A DNA stretch of 64,000 bases from JAEUSG01 sp964590225 (lineage in GTDB: Bacteria; Fibrobacterota; OXYB2-FULL-49-7; JAEUSG01). How positions within the stretch are numbered: the first letter of the stretch is position 1; each line of letters starts with the position of its first letter. Shown here one piece after another: positions 1-8,100 of the stretch. Location of the stretch: NCBI GenBank assembly GCA_964590225.1, contig CAZPWS010000010.1, positions 1 to 64,000 on the forward strand. Reading direction: 5' to 3'. The notes below the pieces were generated by a model that saw only the letters and a program-made list of their open reading frames with translations, was not told the DNA's origin and did not search any database. Both the position numbers and the translations under genes were made by a program.

Positions 1-305
1 AGCTTATTTACATTACTGTATCCAATAGTGATGATGCAGCAAAGATTAGTAGAACCCTTATTACTGAGCAACTTGCCGCATGTGCTAACATTATACCGTC
101 TATTTCCTCTATTTATAGATGGAATGGCGTGATTGAGGAATCAACGGAAGCATTACTAATCATAAAAACATCCGATGAAACACACAATAAAACTGTTGAG
201 CGAATTCGTGAACTGCACAGCTATGACTGCCCCTGTATTATCTCTTTAAATCCTGCCGATGTTAATAAAGCGTACGCTGATTGGGTTGTGGAAAACTGCA
301 AATAA
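1..305 (+). CDS. cutA: CutA divalent-cation tolerance protein, C-terminal part
   Basis: The frame starting at base 3 is open from the window edge to TAA at 303-305 and gives about 100 residues. The sequence is typical of CutA1: a first beta strand 'IYITVSN', 'EQLAACANIIP' with the conserved Ala-Cys-Ala-Asn, 'SIYRWNGVIEESTEALLIIKT' (the family's Y-x-W-x-G and E-x-LLIIKT block), then 'HSYDCPCIISL' and a C-terminal 'YADWVVEN'. CutA1 proteins are small ferredoxin-like trimers of about 105 residues linked to metal tolerance; their exact function is unsettled. Only the first few residues are missing. The gene converges on the radical SAM gene ending at 310, with 4 bases between the stops and no hairpin terminator visible. 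Identification is from motif recognition only. Confidence 0.85.
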   Translation, partial: LIYITVSNSDDAAKISRTLITEQLAACANIIPSISSIYRWNGVIEESTEALLIIKTSDETHNKTVERIRELHSYDCPCIISLNPADVNKAYADWVVENCK

Positions 306-309
306 GTCG

Positions 310-2808
310 CTACTCTGGCAGAAAACATTTCCGTGATACGGCTATGGAAAGAGCTTCTCTTTCAGCAAGACAAAGAGCATGTTTTAAAAAATCGGAAGGC
401 CGAAGCTGATTGCCTCCTTCCATCGATAAAACAGCTTCAATCGAATTTCCTTCGATGATCGTATAATCACCAAGCAGGGGACGAATATTCACCATCCTTT
501 CGCCACTCTTCGACTTAACAGAAACTATCAACTCTTTTTTCTTAAGAAAAAGTTGGAAATTCTCCAAGCATTCGTCATAATACTTGCCAAGTTGAAATGA
601 ATAGCGTGCTGAAATAATACTTTTATCGATTGATATTCGTTTATTAAGCCTACGAATGTCCACCATCTTGAGCCCTGATGGTAATGAGTTATTTATTGCG
701 TTTAGAGCCTCTCTACAATCAGATAATGGCTCATTTGTTATAAAAGTCATCCTTTCCCTCTCCCCTATAACACCAAGAGGAAGTGGGTATGTAAAAGACA
801 TTTCGGGGTGCGCCGAAAATCCAAAAGAATATCGTAAGGGTAAATTTGCAACCCTAAAAGCCCTTTCTATTAAACGAACCATATCTCTGTGCGGAATAAA
901 CCGTCCTTTGTCTAATTTCGCATAGATGCTGGCATAATAATATACAGAAAAAGAGGTATCCGGTTCCTTTCTTGTACGAATTTTGCTCATAGTAGAATCA
1001 GGAACTTCATGTGTCTCTGTGGCCAAGAAGTGGGAAACAACTTCACCAGTACAGTTGTCACAGTTATTACTGCAACCATATCGGCAATCATCTGTCGGAA
1101 GTGCATTGTATGCCTTTTCTCGTTCCAATTTAAAGAAATTGGATTCAATATTTGTGCGAAGAGGCTCCCATGGAAGTATCGCATTGCCGGATATTTCTTG
1201 TATATGATTATACAGATTAACGCCATATTTAGCGCAAATATCAAGCCATGCCGATTCATTAAAATGTTCATTCCACGATTGCAACAAAAGTCCTTTTTCT
1301 GCAGCGCCAATCAAAAGATTTCCAAGTTCTTCACCACCTCGGGCAAAAAGAGTTTCAAGAGAAGCAATAAATTGGTTCCCCCACGAAACATCAATCCTGT
1401 TGCCACATATTAAAAAAACTCCCTTCTTGATTCTCTCCATTCTCGCATCCCAAATATCTTTCGAAATTAACGCCTCCCGCTCAAATGGTGTTCCCGCCTT
1501 CGGTGCAAAGGGAGAAATAGAAATATGCAGGGATATCCTCCTTCCACCTTTAAACTCTCTAAATACTGCCCATATCCTACCTATAAGCTTAACCATAGCG
1601 TTAACATCTTCATCGCTCTCAGTGGGCAAACCTATCATAAAGTATAGTTTTATAACCTGATAACCATGCCTAAGAGCGATACCGATATTCTCGACAATTT
1701 CCTCTTCGGTTATATTTTTATTAATCACCTGTCGCAGTCGTTCGCTACCCGCCTCCGGCGCAAAAGTTATTCCACTCCTGCGAGAAAGATCCATTCGCCC
1801 GAAAAGTTCTGCGGTGGCTTTATCCAACCGTGTACTCGGCAAAGATAGCTGTCCCATGCGTTCTTCGGTCTGAGCATAGCATTTATCAAGCACATATGGA
1901 AGAGCAGTATAGTCCGCAGTTGACAGTGAAAGCAGCGAAACAGTTCGCCATCCCTCCTTTACCACTAACGATTCTATTTCATGGGCAACTTCGATGCCTT
2001 CTTTCTCTCTAACCGGTCGATAGTAGTAGCCTGCAGCACAAAAACGGCACCCACGACTGCATCCGCGCATTACTTCAACAGATCCCCGCAAATGAACGGT
2101 TTCAATGAGTGGTACAAGCTGCTTTATTGGGTAATAGTCATTCTTTAATCGCGCCACCCTTGCCTTGCGAAAAGATTTCGGTTTATTTGTAATTGATGGA
2201 ACAAAAACTCCTTCAATCTCGCTAAAAAGTTGTAATTTTTCTTTCCTGCTCAATGAAGAAGCAGCAATCTCAAGCAGTTTAATAACAACATCTTCTCCAT
2301 CACCCACTACAAAAAGATCGCCTAAAATTGAAAGCGGCATTGGATTTACCGCGAGTGGACCACCCATTACAACAAATGGTGAATCCTCAACGCGCTCTAT
2401 CGCACGCAGAGGGATACTCGACAGTGTCAGAATTTCAGGAATATTAGGATAATTAAGTTCGTGTTGTAAGGTTATTCCTAATAAACTGAATGAATTAAGC
2501 GGACTGAAGGATTCAAGCCCATAAAGTGGAATATCTTCTTTCAGCAATGCCTCACGCATATCAAGATCAGGCATAAAAGCCCTCTCGGCTGCAAATCGCT
2601 TGTCGGAATTAACAATGTGATAAAGCAGCGATAAACCAGTATTGGAAGCACCTATTTCATAAAGATCAGGATAAATGAGAGCAATTTTAGCCTGAACTGC
2701 TGTTCCTAGTTTTACAGCAGAGTTGATTTCTCCGCCAATGTATCGTTGAGGCTTGCGAACAAAAGGAAGTATAGTTTTAAGCCTCTCTTCGAGAGTGGCT
2801 CTTTTTAT
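310..2808 (-). CDS. TIGR03960/TIGR03936-type fused B12-binding radical SAM protein, non-canonical start
   Basis: This is a two-part protein. The N-terminal part is a radical SAM enzyme of the TIGR03960 type, with a B12-binding-like N-terminus and the cluster motif 'CSRGCRFCAAG' (C-x3-C-x2-C). A C-terminal part of about 200 residues ('YYASIYAKLDKGRFIPHRD') is the TIGR03936/DUF2344 domain. In many bacteria such proteins lie near ribosomal or RNase E/G genes; their reaction is unknown. The first ATG in frame is at 2574. However, the same frame is open back to a stop at 2836-2838 and encodes the family's conserved N-terminus there ('KPQRYIGGEINSAVK', 'IALIYPDLYEIGASN'). No ATG, GTG or TTG occurs between 2575 and 2835, so the real start must be a rare codon. 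ATA at 2808, about 11-13 bases after a GGAGGAG run inside the end of uvrB, is my best guess; ACG at 2817 is another. The stop is TAG at 310. Confidence 0.85.
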   Translation of the reverse strand: MKRATLEERLKTILPFVRKPQRYIGGEINSAVKLGTAVQAKIALIYPDLYEIGASNTGLSLLYHIVNSDKRFAAERAFMPDLDMREALLKEDIPLYGLESFSPLNSFSLLGITLQHELNYPNIPEILTLSSIPLRAIERVEDSPFVVMGGPLAVNPMPLSILGDLFVVGDGEDVVIKLLEIAASSLSRKEKLQLFSEIEGVFVPSITNKPKSFRKARVARLKNDYYPIKQLVPLIETVHLRGSVEVMRGCSRGCRFCAAGYYYRPVREKEGIEVAHEIESLVVKEGWRTVSLLSLSTADYTALPYVLDKCYAQTEERMGQLSLPSTRLDKATAELFGRMDLSRRSGITFAPEAGSERLRQVINKNITEEEIVENIGIALRHGYQVIKLYFMIGLPTESDEDVNAMVKLIGRIWAVFREFKGGRRISLHISISPFAPKAGTPFEREALISKDIWDARMERIKKGVFLICGNRIDVSWGNQFIASLETLFARGGEELGNLLIGAAEKGLLLQSWNEHFNESAWLDICAKYGVNLYNHIQEISGNAILPWEPLRTNIESNFFKLEREKAYNALPTDDCRYGCSNNCDNCTGEVVSHFLATETHEVPDSTMSKIRTRKEPDTSFSVYYYASIYAKLDKGRFIPHRDMVRLIERAFRVANLPLRYSFGFSAHPEMSFTYPLPLGVIGERERMTFITNEPLSDCREALNAINNSLPSGLKMVDIRRLNKRISIDKSIISARYSFQLGKYYDECLENFQLFLKKKELIVSVKSKSGERMVNIRPLLGDYTIIEGNSIEAVLSMEGGNQLRPSDFLKHALCLAEREALSIAVSRKCFLPE

Positions 2809-4769
2809 TTTTTCCGTAGCTCCTCCTCTATTTCTCTAATCCTGTCTCGTATTTTTGCTGCCCGTTCGAAATCGAGGTCAGTTGCTGCAATATTCATCAA
2901 ATTGGTTAAATAAACTATATCATCACTTTCATAAAAATCATCCTTCACTCTTCTTCTGTCCCTTCCTTTCGCACTTTCGCCAATAGTAAGGGCTTCTTCA
3001 ATTTTCCTAACAATAGTCTTTGGTACTATACCTCGTTCATTGTTATACTCTTCCTGTCTCTTCCGTCGCCTCATAGTTTCATCGATTGCCGCCTTCATGG
3101 AGTCTGTAATTCTATCAGCATAGAGAATAACTTTGCCATTAATATTTCGTGAAGCTCGTCCAATAGTCTGAATAAGTGATCGTGTTGAACGCAAAAAACC
3201 CTCTTTATCTGCATCAAGAATTGCAACAAGAGAGACTTCTGGTATATCAAGCCCCTCTCTAAGAAGATTTATACCTATCAACACTTCAAAATCTGCCCTT
3301 CGAAAGGCTCTAATAATCTCCGATCGTTCGATAGTATCAATGTCGGAATGAAGATATCGGACAGGTAATCCAGCGTCAGAAAGATACTTGGTTAAATCCT
3401 CGGCCATTTTTTTTGTAAGAGTTGTAACCATAACTCGCTCACCAACATCCAGCCTTTTGCGAATTGCGCCAATCAGATGGTCAACCTGATTGCGTATTGG
3501 TTGAATATCAATCAATGGATCGAGTAGCCCTGTGGGGCGGACCACCTGCTCAACAATAACACCACAGCTCTCCTTGAGCTCAAACTCTGCCGGTGTAGCG
3601 GAGACAAATACTGTTCTCTTTATATATTGCTCGAATTCGGCAAACTTAAGGGGCCTGTTGTCGAGGGCGCAGGGGAGCCGAAAACCATAATCTACAAGCA
3701 TGGTCTTTCGCGATCTGTCGCCTTTGTACATCGCTCCAATTTGCGGGACAGTAACATGAGATTCATCGATAAACATAAGAAAATCTGATGGAAAATAATC
3801 AAGCAAAGTATAAGGTTTTTCCCCTGCTTTACGCCCATCAAAAATTCGTGAATAGTTCTCTATTCCCGAGCAATACCCTATCTCCTGAATCATTTCGATA
3901 TCATATTTTGTACGCTGTTTAAGTCTCTGCTCCTCAACAAGCTTATTCTGTAGCTTTAACTCCAGAAGCCGCTCTTCCAGCTCCTTTCCGATTTCATTTA
4001 CAGCTCTATCAATTTCATCGGGTGGAGTCACAAAATGTGTTGCCGGAAAAATACTTACCTCATTAAGTACCTCCAGAACCTCTCCCGTAACCCCATGAAT
4101 TCTTGTTATTCTATCAACTTCATTTCCGAAAAATTCTAACCTGACAATTTCATCAATATATGCTGCATGAATATCAATAGTATCTCCTCTAACGCGAAAT
4201 GTACCACGAGACAACTCAATGTCGTTGCGGTTATACTGAATGTCAATAAGGCGGCGAAGCAAAGAATCGCGTTCAATTGAAACATCTTTACTAACAACTA
4301 CTTTGAAGCGATCATACTCTTTTGGCGATCCGAGTCCATAAATACAGGATACTGAGGCAACAATAATGACATCCTTGCGCGACAAAAGTGACATAGTAGC
4401 TTTTAGACGAAGCCTATCAATCTCGTCATTTCTGCTGGAATCCTTCTCAATATAGGTATCAGTATGAGGAATATATGCTTCCGGCTGATAATAGTCGTAG
4501 TAACTGACAAAATACTCAACAGCATTATTGGGGAAGAACCCCTTAAACTCGTTATATAACTGTGCTGCCAGTGTTTTATTGTGTGATATTATCAGTGCGG
4601 GCACGCCCATCTCAGCAATAATATTCGCCATTGTGAATGTTTTGCCGGAACCGGTAACACCAAGTAGTGTCTGTTTTGAAACGCCCTGATTTAAGCCGTC
4701 CACTATGCCCTTTATCGCCTTAGGCTGATCCCCCGCCGGTAGATAAGGAGCTTTAAGCTGAAATGTCAA
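2805..4769 (-). CDS. uvrB: Excinuclease ABC subunit B
   Basis: UvrB is the DNA-damage verification helicase of UvrABC nucleotide excision repair. At 654 residues it is normal length. Visible features in order: 'PAGDQPKAI' at the N-terminus; Walker A 'GVTGSGKTFTMAN' (about residue 40); the damage-binding beta-hairpin region 'YYDYYQPEAY'; 'GIENYSR'; the DESH Walker B; helicase motifs V and VI ('GINLLREGLDIPEV', 'QTIGRASRN'); and a C-terminal UVR motif for UvrC binding ('DFERAAKIRDRIREIEEEL'). It starts with TTG overlapping the TGA of the upstream DUF4870 gene (TTGA), so translation is probably coupled. Its last codons contain the Shine-Dalgarno-like run and overlap the start region of the downstream radical SAM gene. 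Confidence 0.97.
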   Translation of the reverse strand: MTFQLKAPYLPAGDQPKAIKGIVDGLNQGVSKQTLLGVTGSGKTFTMANIIAEMGVPALIISHNKTLAAQLYNEFKGFFPNNAVEYFVSYYDYYQPEAYIPHTDTYIEKDSSRNDEIDRLRLKATMSLLSRKDVIIVASVSCIYGLGSPKEYDRFKVVVSKDVSIERDSLLRRLIDIQYNRNDIELSRGTFRVRGDTIDIHAAYIDEIVRLEFFGNEVDRITRIHGVTGEVLEVLNEVSIFPATHFVTPPDEIDRAVNEIGKELEERLLELKLQNKLVEEQRLKQRTKYDIEMIQEIGYCSGIENYSRIFDGRKAGEKPYTLLDYFPSDFLMFIDESHVTVPQIGAMYKGDRSRKTMLVDYGFRLPCALDNRPLKFAEFEQYIKRTVFVSATPAEFELKESCGVIVEQVVRPTGLLDPLIDIQPIRNQVDHLIGAIRKRLDVGERVMVTTLTKKMAEDLTKYLSDAGLPVRYLHSDIDTIERSEIIRAFRRADFEVLIGINLLREGLDIPEVSLVAILDADKEGFLRSTRSLIQTIGRASRNINGKVILYADRITDSMKAAIDETMRRRKRQEEYNNERGIVPKTIVRKIEEALTIGESAKGRDRRRVKDDFYESDDIVYLTNLMNIAATDLDFERAAKIRDRIREIEEELRKK

Positions 4770-5101
4770 ATTTTTTCAGCCCATTTTCCGATAAATGGGA
4801 CAGAAAATGGTTTTTTTGAGTAAGCAGTGACAAGCCCCGCAATCGAAAGTGCAACACAGACCAGTAAAGCAAGTGACCACAAAAGCTTGCCAATTGGAGT
4901 CAACATAAGTATGGCTGCAATTTCAATAAAAAAAATTACAACCCCCTGCCGTCCATGCGCGCGCGAGAATTCGTCGGAGTCTTTGCTTAGCAGTGGAATA
5001 AAACAGAGAAATGGAATATAAGCAAGAATCGCCATCTGCTGCCTTTGCATGCCTTCCTTATCCTTACGCGGTTCTTCACTATTGCTTTCAAATTCATTCA
5101 T
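4766..5101 (-). CDS. DUF4870-like small membrane protein
   Basis: This is a 111-residue protein with a charged N-terminus (residues 1-22, many Glu and Lys) followed by a hydrophobic core. It has the pattern of DUF4870/Tic20-like proteins: 'AILAYIPFLCFIPLL' (about 24-38), a polar loop 'FSRAHGRQGVVIFF', then helices around 50-70 and 72-92 ('LWSLALLVCVALSIAGLVTAY'). The 'HGRQG' turn is characteristic of the family, whose function is unknown. It sits between a membrane TPR gene and uvrB and overlaps uvrB by 4 bases. The family assignment comes from overall pattern and is moderately sure; the membrane topology is seen directly. Confidence 0.75.
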   Translation of the reverse strand: MNEFESNSEEPRKDKEGMQRQQMAILAYIPFLCFIPLLSKDSDEFSRAHGRQGVVIFFIEIAAILMLTPIGKLLWSLALLVCVALSIAGLVTAYSKKPFSVPFIGKWAEKI

Positions 5102-5143
5102 ACTTAATTTACCTATTGTAAATGGCTTAATATTTTTTTAATA

Positions 5144-5809
5144 TCACATAGATAAGAGCAATAACTCCGCCTGTTTTGCATAAGTTGACTTCGGGCTTGA
5201 TTTAACAATCTCGCGAAGTTCAGTTTTTGCACTTACAGTATCTTTCAACTCTAACGCGGAAAGAGCCAGTTTGTATCTTATTTCAGGAATCTGGAAATCA
5301 TCATTATAAGTTGAGATAGCCTTCTTAAAGGCCTCCGTTGCCTGACGATAATCATTCAACTGCATATACGATGCCCCAAGCCCTTTATATACCGCCGGCC
5401 CTAAAAAACTGTGGTTGCTATACTTCGATACATACTGCTTAAAAGCGTCAATAGCAAGCTGATAATTTCCAAGACTATAATACACAGAGCCTGTGAGAAA
5501 AAGTGCCTTTGATGCTGCCTTACTGCCACCATACTGTTCAACAACTTTCTTGAACTCGGCAAGGGCTTCCGTATAATTACCATTGTTCAACATTAATGTT
5601 CCCTTGCCAAAAACAACAGCTGCCTCTTCGTTTTTTTTCTCGCGGTACTGGAAAATACCGTAAACAGCGAGTGTCAGCACTATTAATGCTATTCCTGCAT
5701 ACGACCACTGCTTTCGGTAACTTTCAACCGTCTTACGAAGATTGAAAACAACCTTTAGAAATCGATCTTCTTTCAAATCTTCTTTTCTAATCGGTTTAGT
5801 GTAAGCCAT
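5144..5809 (-). CDS. Single-pass membrane protein with TPR repeats (YfgM/YbgF-like)
   Basis: This is a 221-residue protein. A basic N-terminal segment of about 35 residues is followed by one membrane helix ('AGIALIVLTLAVYGIF', about 37-53) and then tetratricopeptide repeats to the end. Clear TPR helices are 'GNYTEALAEFKKVVEQY', 'GNYQLAIDAFKQYVSKY', 'NDYRQATEAFKKAISTY' and a degenerate fourth. The topology (short cytoplasmic N-terminus, periplasmic TPRs) matches YfgM-like or Tol-Pal-associated YbgF-like scaffold proteins. AGGAG lies 5 bases before the ATG. It follows the ACP gene by 27 bases and precedes the DUF4870 gene by 42 bases. The partner protein cannot be named from sequence alone. Confidence 0.8.
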   Translation of the reverse strand: MAYTKPIRKEDLKEDRFLKVVFNLRKTVESYRKQWSYAGIALIVLTLAVYGIFQYREKKNEEAAVVFGKGTLMLNNGNYTEALAEFKKVVEQYGGSKAASKALFLTGSVYYSLGNYQLAIDAFKQYVSKYSNHSFLGPAVYKGLGASYMQLNDYRQATEAFKKAISTYNDDFQIPEIRYKLALSALELKDTVSAKTELREIVKSSPKSTYAKQAELLLLSM

Positions 5810-5836
5810 CTATACTCCTGCATTATTCAATTTAAT

Positions 5837-6082
5837 TTACTTATTTACATATTTTTCGATGAATACTATCGCGTCTCCAACATTCTTGACCGAGAGAGCG
5901 TCATCTTCATCCATTTCAATTTCAAACCCTTCATCATAGGCTGCAACAAGTTCAAGAGATTTTAAGGAATCTGCACCAAGATCTTCAACAAAACGGTGCG
6001 AATTTTTTATCTGCGATGGATCTTTTTTTAAAACTTTTGCCGTGATTTCTTTTACTTTTTGATCAACTTCCTGCATTGTCAT
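5837..6082 (-). CDS. Acyl carrier protein
   Basis: This is an 81-residue carrier protein with the phosphopantetheine attachment motif 'LGADSLKSLELV' (Ser in the D-S-L motif, about residue 40) and the expected four-helix pattern; 'VGDAIVFIEKYV' is the last helix. The canonical 'FGIEI' of housekeeping AcpP is replaced by 'YDEGFEIEMDEDDAL', so it may be a specialised ACP rather than the fatty-acid synthase carrier. AAGGAG lies 7 bases before the ATG. It directly follows the DUF4954 gene (12-base gap) and lies away from the usual fabD/fabG/fabF cluster. I infer that it serves the neighbouring beta-helix protein or lipid A acylation. Confidence 0.93.
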   Translation of the reverse strand: MTMQEVDQKVKEITAKVLKKDPSQIKNSHRFVEDLGADSLKSLELVAAYDEGFEIEMDEDDALSVKNVGDAIVFIEKYVNK

Positions 6083-6094
6083 GTCAGAACTCCT

Positions 6095-8077
6095 TTATTT
6101 CGCGTTTTTCACCATTACAATCATGCTATCAATATCAGTCATTAAGTCATTCATAAACTTCTTAAGTTTTACGATCACCTTGTTAGACTCCTTTTCACCA
6201 CGAACAGCGTTAAAATCTGTTTCCTTTTCATCCGCAGTGCCATCAATACCATAAGAAATTTTTGCGAAATCCTCAAACTCTTTTTCTGCGTCGGCGAGAG
6301 TCATATTGAGAATTTTTCGGTTATTAACCTTCCACTCTTCAAGCACAAGAAGCACCTTCTCTCTATCAAGCACACCATCAACCACACCAGCCTCAGAAAG
6401 AAATCGGTGATAAATATAAGTCCATTCGTATTCAGTGTAAAGATTGTGCAATTTCTGCAATTCAAGGTTAAAATCGGCAATGGTTACTATTTTTCCCTGT
6501 TCGAGCAGGCTCAAAACTTTTTCAACTTCCCGTTTCGGAGCAAGCATCCCTGAGATATCAACCCATTCGGCTTCAAATTCGGTAGAAGGCTTTATTGCCC
6601 TTAGCGCATCGCCCCATACCTTGCCAGATTTAAGCTCTTTTCCTAATCTATCAAAAAAACCGGCGGATAGATAACGGTTTATTGCCATTTCGTAATACTT
6701 AGCACTATTTTTTGTTAAGAGCCGCGCCAGAATGGCTCCTCCGACATTTACCGACTCGACTTCCCTCGGTGTCTCTTTGTATAGTTTCATTAATAAGTCT
6801 CTACCACGAATCATTTTCTCGATGGTAAACGGCGAATACACTGCGGGATTAATTATATCGGCAAGTCTCTTTGTTTTTCGTCGATCTCGTGATGCCCACT
6901 TTTCCTGATCACGAACGGTTCCAATTGTGATTACATTCATCGCAGGCGTGAGATAGCTTTTTCCCCCGCTCTCTGAAATGTACGAAAACGGCATGTCCGG
7001 TAGATTGAGATTAGTCATGTGCTTTCCAATCACAATGCAAAAGGGGGCCAAATGGGCCTCAAGCAATAGATAGGAAAATGAGCCTGTTTTACAACCCCTT
7101 TCAAGCACCCCCTGATGCACAGGGCCAAGCTTATACATATGATTGCTATGGTTAGTCCCACTACCAGCATTGTAGAATGAGTACATGGATGCAATTAGTA
7201 AAGTCGATTTATGATGCGTTACTGAGTAAGGACCAGCAAATATTGCACAAGCTTCTCCATGAAAACCCTCGCAATTGGCGAAGAAAAGAGCGTTCTCGGC
7301 GGAAAATTGCTTGCCTATCCGCCCGCCCTGCCCAACAAAAGTCTTATTGAGTATCGTATGTCCCGTTATATGTGCACCTTCAAGAATAACAAACGAATCT
7401 GCTGATACCCCATCCCCAACAATTGCCGGATCCTCAGGACAACTTCTTATTGAACCATTTGTTAGCTGCGCTGCACCAGAAATAACCGCCGACTCGCCAA
7501 TAAGAACATTCCTTATTGCGCCACAATTAATAACACGGGCATTAGATTTAATAAGTCCTTTGGCGTTATTAAGTTTGTTCCATTCATTTTGTAGCAAACT
7601 GGTTAACTTTTCTATAACAAGAGGCCTATACCTGTAAACCGAAAGCATATAAGCGATTTGTGAAGTAAGATGAACTGATAGAGGCACTTCGCGGCCCCCA
7701 GCTTCATTCAACGCTTCAACCCCGACTCCCTGTCCAAAACTGTTCCCAAAAGAACGGGTGATCTCTGCAGCATTCATTACCGCAACACCACTCTCAATTG
7801 AATAGCCGGAAATGTGGGAACCGATATTACGGATAAGAACACCATCCCCTATTTCACAATCAACTATTGATGCCTGATACAAGCCACAAGGGTATTCCAC
7901 ACCGTTTACCATAATTGTTCCGTCATTGCTGCCAATCCGATTTTTCCCAAGAAAATAAACATGACGAACCCTATTTGGATTAAACCCCTCGCCTACTTCG
8001 ATATTTCCCCAATTGTCCGCCGTACAACCGTTTGCAGTTAGCAGGGTAATTTCTTCATTATTGAGCTTTCTTGCCAT
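6095..8077 (-). CDS. DUF4954 family left-handed beta-helix protein
   Basis: This is a 660-residue cytoplasmic protein with no signal peptide. The first half or so is a run of hexapeptide-like turns ('IVDCEIGDGVLIRNIGSHISGYSIESG' style, about residues 60-300) resembling the left-handed beta-helix of LpxA/GlmU-type acyl- and sugar-transferases. It includes 'ILEGAHITGHTILNKTFVGQGG'. The C-terminal third (about 480-660) is helical and charged. DUF4954 proteins are known from Bacteroidetes and some spirochaetes and have no assigned reaction. The position directly before an ACP gene, in a stretch with lipid A and amino-sugar genes, suggests an ACP-dependent acyltransferase acting on a sugar nucleotide, but no catalytic residue can be pointed to. 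A GGTGG sequence precedes the ATG. Confidence 0.8.
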   Translation of the reverse strand: MARKLNNEEITLLTANGCTADNWGNIEVGEGFNPNRVRHVYFLGKNRIGSNDGTIMVNGVEYPCGLYQASIVDCEIGDGVLIRNIGSHISGYSIESGVAVMNAAEITRSFGNSFGQGVGVEALNEAGGREVPLSVHLTSQIAYMLSVYRYRPLVIEKLTSLLQNEWNKLNNAKGLIKSNARVINCGAIRNVLIGESAVISGAAQLTNGSIRSCPEDPAIVGDGVSADSFVILEGAHITGHTILNKTFVGQGGRIGKQFSAENALFFANCEGFHGEACAIFAGPYSVTHHKSTLLIASMYSFYNAGSGTNHSNHMYKLGPVHQGVLERGCKTGSFSYLLLEAHLAPFCIVIGKHMTNLNLPDMPFSYISESGGKSYLTPAMNVITIGTVRDQEKWASRDRRKTKRLADIINPAVYSPFTIEKMIRGRDLLMKLYKETPREVESVNVGGAILARLLTKNSAKYYEMAINRYLSAGFFDRLGKELKSGKVWGDALRAIKPSTEFEAEWVDISGMLAPKREVEKVLSLLEQGKIVTIADFNLELQKLHNLYTEYEWTYIYHRFLSEAGVVDGVLDREKVLLVLEEWKVNNRKILNMTLADAEKEFEDFAKISYGIDGTADEKETDFNAVRGEKESNKVIVKLKKFMNDLMTDIDSMIVMVKNAK

Positions 8078-8100
8078 TTTTTATCCACCAAAAAAGTTAA

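Noticed and set aside
987..1413. Opposite-strand frames of 107 and 134 codons within the radical SAM gene
   Set aside because: They lie in other frames of a strongly conserved gene and have no recognisable product.
2805..4769. True UvrB-radical SAM fusion protein
   Set aside because: UvrB ends with a complete UVR motif and a clear TAA in its own frame, and both proteins are known as separate families. Slippage is kept only as an alternative for the start-codon problem.
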